Source: Asparagopsis taxiformis (lineage: Eukaryota > Rhodophyta > Florideophyceae > Bonnemaisoniales > Bonnemaisoniaceae). Taken from it: DNA of 64,000 nt. Numbering within the stretch: the stretch's first letter is position 1; the number at the start of each line of letters is the position of its first letter. The stretch lies in NCBI GenBank assembly GCA_030407315.1, contig JALQPE010000193.1, positions 1-64,000 on the forward strand, in the 5' to 3' direction. The notes beneath the pieces are model-generated. The model was not told the DNA's origin. It did not search any database and saw only the letters and a program-made list of their open reading frames with translations. Positions 30,864 through 41,037 of this stretch are shown here, piece by piece. The position numbers and the translations under genes are program-made.

Positions 30864-33800
30864 ATGCACGCGTTAGTCCTCTTTCTTCTCTTCGCATTCC
30901 TCGCGTCCTCCGTTGACGCATCATGCGTCCACAATGGTACCCATTGCCAATGTGCAACCATCCCCGCTGGTGGAAATTGTCTCAAGTATTTCAGCGGAGC
31001 TGGTTCTAATACTCTGTGCGACATCTATCCGTGTGGAGAGGGAGTAGTGTGTGATTGTGAGTTACTGTGTGAATCTGTTCCAGACCCGTTTTTTCCATCC
31101 CAACACATCTAACATATGCGATTTCCATTCCTTATATCATGTTCACTTCATGAATTCCTGTAGGCATGGGAGACCTTATCTGTGAGATTAACACTTGCAA
31201 TTCGCCCAGGGATATTTATCGCCCTACATCTCCAATCCCGCCCAGTCGCACCGATCCTGTGTCATGTGAATTGGCCCCAAGCGCCGGAACTTGTGTAACC
31301 CACATTGGCCCCTTGCCTCCTTCCCCTTCCCCCGCAGCTAGTCTCGGACAATCTTGTGCCTCCCTAGGCTGCGAGTCCGGTCTCACCTGCAGATGTGAGG
31401 ACAATATCTGTGTGCCATCCTCTGTCGGTTTCCAGGTCCATGCTATCGGTGATGACATTGTTCGCATCTTCACTTGTGACGGTGGTGAACTTGGTATCAT
31501 TCCTACAGTGTTTGACATTGATACATTCCAATTCGACGGAGTTCCACAGGACTTGATTGTGATTGTGCGAAATCTGGGAGGCCCTACTGGCCTTGCACTG
31601 GCAATTACATATGAGGGAGTGACATATGCTTCTGGGGTCGATTTGACTTTGACAGTAGCAGAGAATCCTCCAGATGGATTCCTGCAATGCTGCACATATG
31701 ACTACAGTCCATTTGGTCCGACGCGACTTCTGACGGAGAGCATTGGTCGTCTGGACTTACCTGGATACACGACGTTTGCTAATTTATACAATGGAGCACT
31801 ACCAGTGACGATCAGTGACTCTGGAAGTGTACGAATGGTGGAAATGGACGAGAGGGTTGGAGAGTCTGTACGTATGTTTGCTGAGAACACGGACTATGTG
31901 TACCGGGTATCGCTTCCATTCTTTCCGATAGTAGGAGGGACGCCGATACCGACGCCGTCATCATCGTCTAGTCCGGCTGCACCGACACCATCGTCGTCGT
32001 CTAGTCCAGCTGCACCGACACCGACACCATCGTCGTCATCTAGTCCAGCTGCACCGACACCATCGTCGTCGTCTAGTCCAGCTGCACCTACACCGACACC
32101 ATCGTCGTCATCTAGTGCGATTCCGCCGACGCCGTCATCATCGTCTAGTGCGATTCCACCGACACCCTCGTCGTCGTCTAGTCCAGCTGCACCGACACCG
32201 TCATCTTCGTCTAGTGCGATTCCACCAACACCCTCGTCGTCGTCTAGTCCAGCTGCACCGACACCGTCATCTTCGTCTAGTGCGATTCCACCGACACCAT
32301 CGTCGTCGTCTAGCCCAGTACCTCCCACACCGTCTGCTTCTGCTTCATCCAGTTCTATCCCTGCACCTACCCCTTCACCTGTGGCCGGAGTTGGGGAGTC
32401 ATGTGCAACCCTCGCTTGTGAGTCTGGTCTTACGTGCAGGTGCGGAGACGATGTCTGTGTACCTAAGGTCGAGTACTTCCTCCATGCGATTGGTGATGAT
32501 GAGGTTACTATCTACACATGTGACGGTGGTCTGATTGGCACTATTCCTCTGCACGACATCAACACATTCCAATACAGTGGTATTTGTCAAGACTTGATTG
32601 TTGTGGTTCACAACGTACAGGATGCAATGGGACTTGCTGTTGCCATCACACACGAAGGTGTAATTTACTCATCGAGTAACGACCTGCCTGTGACTGTCGC
32701 CCAAGACCCCGCCGCAGGATACCTGGAGTGCTGCAACTATGATTACTCATCGTTTGTGGAGCCTCGTTTGTTGACGGAGCACATTGGAGTATCGTTCTTT
32801 ACTGGATACATCAACTTTGCAGATGCCTACAATGGAGGACGGCCACTGACGTTCCCTGAATCTCCACCGTTCTTGCACGACACTGACTATGTGTTCCGGG
32901 TGTCACCGCCGTTCTGTCCACCATCGACGGCAGTGGGTGCACCCAGTCCGTCTGCCGCGGCACCTACGCCATCAGCATCTGCCTCTGCATCATCGAGTGG
33001 CGTACCGCCGACACCGTCAGCATCTTCAAGTGGAGTGCCACCAACGCCCTCAGCGTCTGCATCATCGAGTGCGTTGCCTCCCACACCCTCTGCATCGACA
33101 AGTCCCATTCCGCCTACTCCATCCGCCTCCGCTTCCTCCAGCTCCATTCCAGTACTGACACCTTCACCTGTCGCAGCACTCGGGGAGTCATGCGCAACTC
33201 TAGCATGTGAATCTGATTTAACCTGTAGGTGTGGTGATGTTTGCGCGCCGACTGTACAGTTCGATATCCATGCGATTGGTGATGACGAGGTTACGATCTA
33301 CACATGTGACGGTGGCCAGATTGGCACTATCCCTCTGCATCACATCAATACTTTCCAATACATTGGTATTTGTCAGGACTTGATTGTTGTGGTACACAAC
33401 ACTATGGGAGAGATGGGACTTGCTGTGGCTATTACACACGAGGGTGTAATTTACTCATCGAGTAACGACCTACCTGTGACAATTGCACAGGACCCGGCGG
33501 CAGGATACCTGGAGTGCTGCAACTATGACTTCTCGTCGTTTGTGGAGCCTCGTTTGTTGACGGAGCACATTGGAGTATCGTTCTTTACTGGATACATCAA
33601 CTTTGCAGATGCCTACAACGGAGGACAGCCGCTGACGTTCCCTGGAGCGCCGCCATTCTTGGATAACACAGACTATGTGTACCGTGTATCACCGCCGTTC
33701 TGCCCTCCGTCGGCGGCTGCTGCTGCACCTAGTCCGTCTGCCGCGGCACCTACGCCATCAGCATCTCCGAGTGCGGTACCCCCTACACCTTCTGCATCTG

Positions 33801-35827
33801 CAAGCCCCGTTCCGCCAACACCATCCGCCTCCGCTTCCTCCAGTACCATCCCTGCGCTCACCCCGTCTCCAGCTGCTGCTGTCGGAGAGTCGTGTGCTAC
33901 CCTCGGTTGTCAAGCTGGTCTCACATGCCGATGCGGTAATGATGTGTGTGTATCGACAGTGCAATACGACATCCATGCGATTGGTGATGACGAGGTTACG
34001 ATCTACACATGTGACGGAGGCCAGATTGGCACCATTGCTCTACATGACATTGCTACCTTCCAATACAATGGTATTTGTCAAGACCTCATCTTTGTGGTAC
34101 ACAACACTATGGGAGAGATGGGACTTGCTGTGGCTATTACACACGAGGGTGTAATTTACTCATCGAGTAACGACCTACCTGTGACAATTGCACAGGACCC
34201 GGCGGCAGGATACCTGGAGTGCTGCAACTATGACTTCTCGTCGTTTGTGGAGCCTCGTTTGTTGACGGAGCACATTGGAGTATCGTTCTTTACTGGATAC
34301 ATCAACTTTGCAGATGCCTACAACGGAGGACAGCCGCTGACGTTCCCTGGAGCGCCGCCATTCTTGGATAACACAGACTATGTGTACCGTGTATCACCGC
34401 CGTTCTGCCCTCCGTCGGCGGCTGCTGCGGCACCTAGTCCGTCTGCCGCGGCACCTACGCCATCAGCATCTCCGAGTGCAGTACCCCCTACACCTTCTGC
34501 ATCTGCAAGCCCCGTTCCGCCAACACCATCCGCCTCCGCTTCCTCCAGTACCATCCCTGCGCTCACCCCGTCTCCAGCTGCTGCTGTCGGAGAGTCGTGT
34601 GCTACCCTCGGTTGTCAAGCTGGTCTCACATGCCGATGCGGTAATGATGTGTGTGTATCGACAGTGCAATACGACATCCATGCGATTGGTGATGACGAGG
34701 TTACGATCTACACATGTGACGGAGGCCAGATTGGCACCATTGCTCTACATGACATTGCTACCTTCCAATACAATGGTATTTGTCAAGACCTCATCTTTGT
34801 GGTACACAACACTATGGGAGAGATGGGACTTGCTGTGGCTATTACACACGAGGGTGTAATTTACTCATCGAGTAACGACCTACCTGTGACAATTGCACAG
34901 GACCCGGCGGCAGGATACCTGGAGTGCTGCAACTATGACTTCTCGTCGTTTGTGGAGCCTCGTTTGTTGACGGAGCACATTGGAGTATCGTTCTTTACTG
35001 GATACATCAACTTTGCAGATGCCTACAACGGAGGACAGCCGCTGACGTTCCCTGGAGCGCCGCCATTCTTGGATAACACAGACTATGTGTACCGTGTATC
35101 ACCGCCGTTCTGCCCTCCGTCGGCGGCTGCTGCGGCACCTAGTCCGTCTGCCGCGGCACCTACGCCATCAGCATCTCCGAGTGCGGTACCCCCTACACCT
35201 TCTGCATCTGCAAGCCCCGTTCCGCCAACACCATCCGCCTCCGCTTCCTCCAGTACCATCCCTGCGCTCACCCCGTCTCCAGCCGCTGCTGTCGGAGAGT
35301 CGTGTGCTACCCTCGGTTGTCAAGCTGGTCTCACATGCCGATGCGGTAATGATGTGTGTGTATCGACAGTGCAATACGACATCCATGCGATTGGTGACGA
35401 TGAGGTTACGATCTACACATGTGACAGTGGTCTGATTGGCACCATTGCTCTACATGACATTGCTACCTTCCAATACAATGGTATTTGTCAAGACCTCATC
35501 TTTGTGGTACACAACACTATGGGAGAGATGGGACTTGCTGTGGCTATTACACACGAGGGTGTAATTTACTCATCGAGTAACGACCTACCTGTGACAATTG
35601 CACAGGACCCGGCGGCAGGATACCTGGAGTGCTGCAACTATGACTTCTCGTCGTTTGTGGAGCCTCGTTTGTTGACGGAGCACATTGGAGTATCGTTCTT
35701 TACTGGATACATCAACTTTGCAGATGCCTACAACGGAGGACAGCCGCTGACGTTCCCTGGAGCGCCGCCATTCTTGGATAACACAGACTATGTGTACCGT
35801 GTATCACCGCCGTTCTGTCCATCCTAG
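30864..35827 (+). CDS. secreted cysteine-rich modular protein, six modules
   Basis: Exons 30864-31056 and 31164-35827, with a 107-bp intron at the shared Cys codon (T|GC); 1618 residues from ATG 30864 (an in-frame ATG at 30846 would add six). Signal peptide MHALVLFLLFAFLASSVDAS and the same Cys-rich head as its neighbour. Module 1 carries the same insertion and lost terminal cysteine as in the 27052 gene, followed by a long PTPSSSSS linker. Modules 2 and 3 are diverged, and module 3 has a shortened knot (CRCGDVCAP). Modules 4-6 are almost identical, with a 705-bp period. Conserved signatures are GESCATL, GLTCRCG, HAIGDDEVTIYTCDGG, GICQDLI, MGEMGLAVAITHEGV, YLECCNYD, EPRLLTEHI and FTGYINFADAYNGG. 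Predicted extracellular; function unknown. Confidence 0.82.
31949..32325 (+). repeat. in-frame Pro/Ser linker repeat, expanded copy
   Basis: The same PTPSSSSS-PAA/AIP unit as at 28118-28392 but about 100 bp longer, with alternating PAA and AIP units. The copy number differs between the duplicated genes, showing that this tract expands and contracts. Confidence 0.85.
33390..35822 (+). repeat. 705-bp coding tandem repeat, more than three copies
   Basis: Identical landmarks recur at an exact 705-bp period (33675, 34380, 35085). The period is 235 codons, one module plus linker. Differences are few: for example TGCTGCACC versus TGCGGCACC after PSAAA, and CDSGL for CDGGQ in the last copy. This is recent unequal-crossover expansion that keeps the frame. 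Confidence 0.9.
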
Positions 35828-36675
35828 AGTAGGACTGAAGCTGTTTGATTAGGCTGATTAGAGCCTACGTTTTAGTTGAGCTTGTAGAAGCAAGCCTCTG
35901 GACACATCATGATTACACATTTGCAATCTTGAAGAAGTAAAATTGCTGAACGTTTATGACATTCAAAAGTTGTGGAGCGCGGTTGACAGCCATCATGTAG
36001 AAGCGGGGAACGTAGGCTGAGGTCGAGGTGGCCAACGGGAAGCATGGAATTGAAGCAGATGCAAACAGAGCACGTGTAGCAGGATGCAGAAGCTGCAACG
36101 CGGGACGTGACGCGTGGCAACAATGGACACCAGTGCAGCATAGATCGGTCCATCACGTCCATCACAGACTACAAGCGCTGTAATCAGTGCAAAGCAGTAG
36201 AGCGGCAGCAGAGGGGCCACGTCGCATTGGAGATGCGCGGTCGATATTTGCAGTTTCATATGTGCCGCCGAAAAGGACCAATTAAAATCACGCCCTGTCA
36301 CGCATTCGGTGCGTGCCGAACCACGAAAATAATGTTGATTTACTGTGCGTGAATGGGGCGGCACGTAACACTGGATCAACAGTACGGTGCGCGCCGCATG
36401 TCATGGTAAGTTACGCGCCATCACGACCCACCGTTACAGTCTAAATCATTATGCGCCGTGCCGTGAAACGGACAATGCTGGACGACGCGTTGATGCAGTT
36501 TGCACTGTACACTTGACTGCACTGAACTCCGGCGGATTTCAACGAGCGACGCATCTCGCCCTGCGACTTTTTCAACTGTGAGATAATTTGCCGCCTCTCG
36601 CGAAGCCGAAAACAGACGCGCACTCGTTTAAACTTGTGCCAATACGCACAAGGGACTAGTCTACCTAGCTAAACG
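35828..36675. other. no gene seen
   Basis: Convergent intergenic region between the six-module gene and the fifth sulfotransferase-like gene. No motif-bearing frame. Confidence 0.4.
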
Positions 36676-37419
36676 CTACATAAAATTACAGTTTCGAATA
36701 TAACAGCCATTCTTCCTGGCGACCACAAACCGCTTGTTCGCGATGTCCTCATAAGCAAAACGGTCTACTTTGCGCACCTCAAGTCTTTCCAAAACATCGT
36801 CCACCATACGAAAATACCGCATCACGCCGTTCCGAAACGGGACAAACGCGTTCCACAGTTCCTTATTCACGGTAGAATTCCTCATCTTGTTTGGCTCCGA
36901 CACGAGGTTCCAGACCTTTTCAGAGCGCGCGCGTCGCCAGCTGACAAACGCAGCCTCGATGGAGCGCGTGAGCACGAAGATAGGAGTGTGTGTGTCGCGC
37001 GCGACGCGCACCATGGTGACAGCATCTTGCGGACGTGTGGTGAAAGATTGCGGGAATAGTTTCAATGAACAATTTTGTTGCAAGTGGCGCGTCGCATGCG
37101 CAACAGATATGTTGGATAGTGCCACATGCGACGGGATCCATAGTTCGGCGTTGTTGTTCGCGGTTGTAAATGTGCCGTTTGCTCGGAAACTACAGCGCTC
37201 GATGCTGTCGACGAGCCACGTGCTTCCGTGTCGTGGCGCTGTGAGTAGCAGCGCGTGCCCGCATTGTGGAAGATCGGGCGGCGGCGGGTGCGTTTCGGAG
37301 ACTGGACGCGAGAGCAGCATTAGCGGGACGAGCAGCTCGCTTTGGTTGAAGAGGAGGATGCATAGCGCGATGAGCGAGGTGAAGGCGATCATTGGGAGGA
37401 TGCTGGCGCTTCTTTTCAT
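36676..37419 (-). CDS. sulfotransferase-like type II membrane protein (copy 5)
   Basis: A 247-residue paralog on the minus strand. The frame is open upstream, but the ATG at 37419 places the membrane anchor (about residues 8-24, LPMIAFTSLIALCILLF) at the N-terminus, as in the other copies, and a TTTAAATA box lies 62-69 bp before it. The stem is short and Pro-rich (ETHPPPPDLPQCGHA). TAPRHGSTWL (60-69) is the phosphosulfate loop, VLTRSIEAAFVSW the 3'-phosphate motif, and CYIRNCNFM the C-terminus. The 3'-phosphate motif has lost some of the residues seen in copy 4, so substrate or activity may differ. It bounds the modular family on its right side. Confidence 0.7.
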   Translation of the reverse strand: MKRSASILPMIAFTSLIALCILLFNQSELLVPLMLLSRPVSETHPPPPDLPQCGHALLLTAPRHGSTWLVDSIERCSFRANGTFTTANNNAELWIPSHVALSNISVAHATRHLQQNCSLKLFPQSFTTRPQDAVTMVRVARDTHTPIFVLTRSIEAAFVSWRRARSEKVWNLVSEPNKMRNSTVNKELWNAFVPFRNGVMRYFRMVDDVLERLEVRKVDRFAYEDIANKRFVVARKNGCYIRNCNFM

Positions 37420-37480
37420 GATGGATGGGTGGGTGGGTGGGTGCGACATGGTGATGGCAACGAGATGCGACGCGAGGCGG

Positions 37481-37488
37481 TATTTAAA
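37481..37488 (-). promoter_or_regulatory. TATA-like element of sulfotransferase-like copy 5
   Basis: TTTAAATA on the minus strand, 62-69 bp upstream of the chosen ATG at 37419. It supports that start over the longer open frame, which would place the box inside the coding region. Confidence 0.45.
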
Positions 37489-37632
37489 GACAAGGGTGAT
37501 AATGGGGTACGTACCATGACAAGATATCATTATTGGGTGGTCCATGAGTGCGTGATGGGCGGACAACAGTATTGCTGGCGTCGTGCTAGGTGTCATCTAA
37601 TGTGGTGCGGTACTAAAGTTATTTATTTTGTG

Positions 37633-38676
37633 TCAATACCTCACAAATGTAGCCACATCAACCAATCCAGCTTCCTGATACAAGTCGGCAAGCGGTTCGC
37701 GAACACTCTCCCACTCACCTTTCTCCGCAATACACACGTCTAACAAATAGGCGGCGCGATCCAAAGCCACTTGCTGCGGCGCTTTCCCCTCCGCAATCTC
37801 CTTCTCTCTCCGATCCTCGTACAACCTCCGATAGATCTTACCAAGCGAACTGTCGTCCACATAGCCCGCCAGCCGGCCCATATCCGTGACGGCCTGCTGC
37901 GAGCCCAGCGTCCACAGCGGCATCTGCAGCGCGAATCGCGCCGCATCGCGCGCCTCGCTTTCGCGTTGCAGGTCTCTCAACACGCCCGCATGGAACACAT
38001 GCGCGCGACCCCAGCCCGGAAACACTGTTGCCGCTCGTTCGCACGTCACCAACCCCGATTGCACGTCCTCTTTCGCCAGATGAAAGCGCACCAGGTCCTC
38101 ATAAATATCCGCAAACGGCCCCACCTGCATGATCACATACCGCTCCAATCCCAGCCCGGATCGCTCCACGTCCCCGTTCTGATACCCCAGCGCTAGCGAG
38201 CTCATCCGTCGAATTCCAGCCGCCTCTTCGCGCCGACCAGAGTAGTCCGCCCCGGCTAGCGCGCGTGTAATGTAGCACTTGGCCGATATCGCTTCGAGAC
38301 GTAGACCCGTTTCGCCGCGCCGCTGCACCACCACCGGGATCTCCATGTCGGCCGGCGGTGTCGGCCATCGTAGCAGACCGGTTGTTTCTGTTGATGACGT
38401 CGTCAGCGGGATGAGAAATGGATGCAGGTTTTGTCGCTCCTGCGGTTTCGCTAGATCTTGCTTTTTCACAGATGTGAGCACGTGCAGTAGCCCGTCCAGA
38501 TATCCCGGCACTGATACTTTGGCGACGTTGCGCAGATAGCGCTCGTATTCTTGTAGAATGGCCGGTGTGATGGAACGCGTGCTTGCGCACATTGTCCATT
38601 TCGGGCGTCGGCCGCACCATTTCGCCCGCTGGTTGGCGCCAATCGGCGTGTGCGCTGTCGTCACAATGAACGCCAT
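37633..38676 (-). CDS. putative plastid helical-repeat protein
   Basis: A 347-residue protein from the ATG at 38676; the open frame reaches 38754. The N-terminus (MAFIVTTAHTPIG) resembles a red-algal plastid presequence with an early Phe. Conserved-looking blocks are LHPFLIPLTTS, LLRWPTPPADMEIPVV and a C-terminal helical part (GWGRAHVFHAGVLRDLQRES, ALDRAAYLLDVCIAEKGEWE, EPLADLYQEAGLVDVATFV). The helical part looks like TPR-type pairs. I believe similar uncharacterised plastid proteins exist in plants and algae, but cannot confirm that without a search. Its start is 189 bp from the divergent YchF gene, so the two may share a promoter region. Confidence 0.55.
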   Translation of the reverse strand: MAFIVTTAHTPIGANQRAKWCGRRPKWTMCASTRSITPAILQEYERYLRNVAKVSVPGYLDGLLHVLTSVKKQDLAKPQERQNLHPFLIPLTTSSTETTGLLRWPTPPADMEIPVVVQRRGETGLRLEAISAKCYITRALAGADYSGRREEAAGIRRMSSLALGYQNGDVERSGLGLERYVIMQVGPFADIYEDLVRFHLAKEDVQSGLVTCERAATVFPGWGRAHVFHAGVLRDLQRESEARDAARFALQMPLWTLGSQQAVTDMGRLAGYVDDSSLGKIYRRLYEDRREKEIAEGKAPQQVALDRAAYLLDVCIAEKGEWESVREPLADLYQEAGLVDVATFVRY

Positions 38677-38865
38677 TGTATAAAGTTGCGATACTCGCAA
38701 TCGGTCGATGGGCAGTAGCTGCGTGCGGGGACAAACAACGTGCATCGAGATCACACCCTTTTTCGCTCAAATTACGGCATATTTTTTCATCCATCAATTC
38801 GTGCCATCTCCGGCTCAGACCGAGCTCGCAGATCAGACCACTTTCATCGTCCACCATCCATCACA

Positions 38866-40158
38866 ATGCAAGTCGCGCCCGCTTTTTCATTAACTGTCTC
38901 CACGATCGCGACGAGAAGCATTCCAGTCGCTCGTGTCCAACTCACAAGTCCGACTCGTCTCACGCCATGCAAATCGTTTCGATCGACCTTTCTGCCGACA
39001 TGCGCCCCGCAACAGTGTCGTTCCATGCTGTTCCGGCCCACAACGCCGACCATGAAGCTCAACAGCGCTATTGTCGGCCTTCCAAACGTCGGGAAATCTA
39101 CACTGTTCAATGCGCTGGTTGAAAATGCATCGGCGCAAGCGGCAAATTTCCCGTTCTGCACCATCGAGCCCAACGTCGGTATAGCTGTTGTCCCGGACGG
39201 TCGTCTGGACGTTTTGGCCGAAATTAACACGAGCGAAAAAATTGTGCCAACAACGCTGGAAGTCGTCGATGTGGCCGGACTTGTCGCGGGCGCTGCGGAT
39301 GGCGAAGGGCTCGGAAATAAGTTCCTGGCCAACATTCGCGAATGCGACGCCATTGTCCATGTGGTTCGTTGCTTTGAAGACTCGGACGTGATCCATGTGA
39401 GCGGATCGGTGGATCCGCTCAGGGACATTGAAGTGATTAATTTGGAGCTCACATTGGCGGACATGGCGCAGGTTGAAAAGCGCATCGGGAGAGCGAAATC
39501 GAAGAGCTCACGCGTGAAAGGGGAGGCGGATGCGAACGAGATACCGGCGCTGGAAAAATTGGCCGCGGCGTTGAACGAGGGCATGTCGGCACGAAGTGTG
39601 GATCTTTCAGAGGAGGAATTGGATGCGGTGAAAGCGCTGGGACTGCTGACGATGAAGCCGGTGATATATGCGGCCAACGTGCCGGATACAGATTTGGCGG
39701 ACGGCAATGAAATGGTGGATAAGGTGAAGGAATTTGCGGAGAGAGAAAAGGCGAAAGTAGTGGTCGTGTCTGCGCAGGTGGAATCGGAACTTGTGTCGCT
39801 TGAGAAGGAGGATCGTGTCGAGTTTTTGGAATCATTGGGCGTTACGGAGGAGGAGACGGGGCTTCGAGCACTGGTGCGTGCGACATATGAATTGTTAGGA
39901 TTGCAGACGTATTTTACGAGCGGGCCGACAGAGACGCGCGCATGGACGATTCAAACAGGTACAAAGGCTCCGCAGGCGGCCGGGGTGATTCATAATGATT
40001 TTGAGAGAGGGTTTATCAGGGCGGAGACGGTGAGCTACGATATTTTGCGAGAGTTGGGCAGTGAAAAGGCGGCAAAGGAAAAAGGAATGATGCGATCGGA
40101 AGGAAAAGATTATGTAGTACAAGATGGAGACGTAATGCTGTTCCGGTTCAATGTATAA
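38866..40158 (+). CDS. ychF: plastid-targeted YchF-type P-loop GTPase/ATPase
   Basis: A 430-residue protein from the ATG at 38866. Residues 1-62 are a Ser/Thr/Arg-rich presequence with an early Phe (MQVAPAFSL), typical of red-algal plastid import. The mature part begins MKLNSAIVGLPNVGKSTLF, with the P-loop at 71-79. ANFPFCTIEPNVG (switch I), DVAGLV (G3) and the YchF-specific NxxE/D element (AANVPDTD) in place of NKxD follow. A C-terminal TGS domain (TYFTSGPTETRAWTI, GFIRAETVSYD, GKDYVVQDGDVMLFRFNV) completes it. It matches bacterial YchF in length and order over the full mature protein. YchF proteins bind ATP and associate with ribosomes, so a role in plastid translation or stress is likely. 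Confidence 0.92.
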   Translation: MQVAPAFSLTVSTIATRSIPVARVQLTSPTRLTPCKSFRSTFLPTCAPQQCRSMLFRPTTPTMKLNSAIVGLPNVGKSTLFNALVENASAQAANFPFCTIEPNVGIAVVPDGRLDVLAEINTSEKIVPTTLEVVDVAGLVAGAADGEGLGNKFLANIRECDAIVHVVRCFEDSDVIHVSGSVDPLRDIEVINLELTLADMAQVEKRIGRAKSKSSRVKGEADANEIPALEKLAAALNEGMSARSVDLSEEELDAVKALGLLTMKPVIYAANVPDTDLADGNEMVDKVKEFAEREKAKVVVVSAQVESELVSLEKEDRVEFLESLGVTEEETGLRALVRATYELLGLQTYFTSGPTETRAWTIQTGTKAPQAAGVIHNDFERGFIRAETVSYDILRELGSEKAAKEKGMMRSEGKDYVVQDGDVMLFRFNV

Positions 40159-40194
40159 GCAAACAAATAGCCAAAATTGAAGATGAGAGCATCT

Positions 40195-41037
40195 CTATTT
40201 GTCAAAGCCCATCAACTTTAACAATGCGTGCGTATCGGACAAATCATCCAACACAACCAATGGACGCTCCGCTTCCAACTGCTGCCTATCAAATGCACCG
40301 GTAAGCACACCAATACCATTTGCACCTGCCTCACGGGCAGCAGTCATATCCGCCACGGCATCACCAACATGAAACACATTTGTGAATGCAGCGGCGCCAA
40401 CGCGCTCCCTAAACACAAAAGCGGTATCCAAATCGCGCACCCTCTGCATAGCCAATTTCAAAATATCGGTGCGCAACAAACAATCACTTCCGAAAGCACC
40501 GGTGACAAAATACGCATCCAAACGAGCGGCCTTCAACTTTTGCCATGCGCACGTTTCAAAATTGCCGGTCGTCAACGCCAGCACTGCGCCGCGGTCGCGG
40601 AGCGCCGACAGGGCGTCATGGACGCCGGGGAGCACGAGATGCGAGAGGTCATTTTCAACATATTGCGCAATTCGACGCGACGCATCGGCCATCACCTCGT
40701 CCATGTGCTTCCACGTCGTGTCGGGCGACACGCCGCGCGCGAGACACATGTCGCGTATGATGGCGCGGTCGGTACTGCCGGCGTGCGGCACGTCGTTCAC
40801 ACCGACGGATATGGCGTAGATGGATTGCACGGCCTCGTCGATGGCACGCTTATGCGCGGCATTACCGGACGCGCCGGTGGCACGCAGAAGGGTGCCGTCG
40901 ATGTCCCAGGTGACGAGGGCGGGGGCGTGGGCGGGGGCGCGGTCGGTCATGGTGAGCTGGCGGTGCGGGGGACAGGATATGCGGCGATGATGGATGCGGA
41001 GGGTGGGCAAGTTGGGAAAAGTACGCAGAAAGGCCAT
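40195..41037 (-). CDS. HAD-superfamily hydrolase (phosphatase-like)
   Basis: A 280-residue protein from the ATG at 41037. The frame continues to 41460, but that would overlap the divergent gene at 41355. Motif I is DIDGT (45-49), with the nucleophile and acid/base Asp. Motif II is around VLALTTGNFE, and motif IV is FHVGDAVADMTAARE with its acidic pair. The cap insertion after motif I (GSTDRAIIRDMC, DVPHAG) is like phosphoglycolate phosphatase and beta-phosphoglucomutase relatives. Residues 1-30 (MAFLRTFPNLPTLRIHHRR) look like an organelle presequence. The substrate cannot be fixed from sequence. It is convergent with ychF, 36 bp apart. Confidence 0.8.
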   Translation of the reverse strand: MAFLRTFPNLPTLRIHHRRISCPPHRQLTMTDRAPAHAPALVTWDIDGTLLRATGASGNAAHKRAIDEAVQSIYAISVGVNDVPHAGSTDRAIIRDMCLARGVSPDTTWKHMDEVMADASRRIAQYVENDLSHLVLPGVHDALSALRDRGAVLALTTGNFETCAWQKLKAARLDAYFVTGAFGSDCLLRTDILKLAMQRVRDLDTAFVFRERVGAAAFTNVFHVGDAVADMTAAREAGANGIGVLTGAFDRQQLEAERPLVVLDDLSDTHALLKLMGFDK

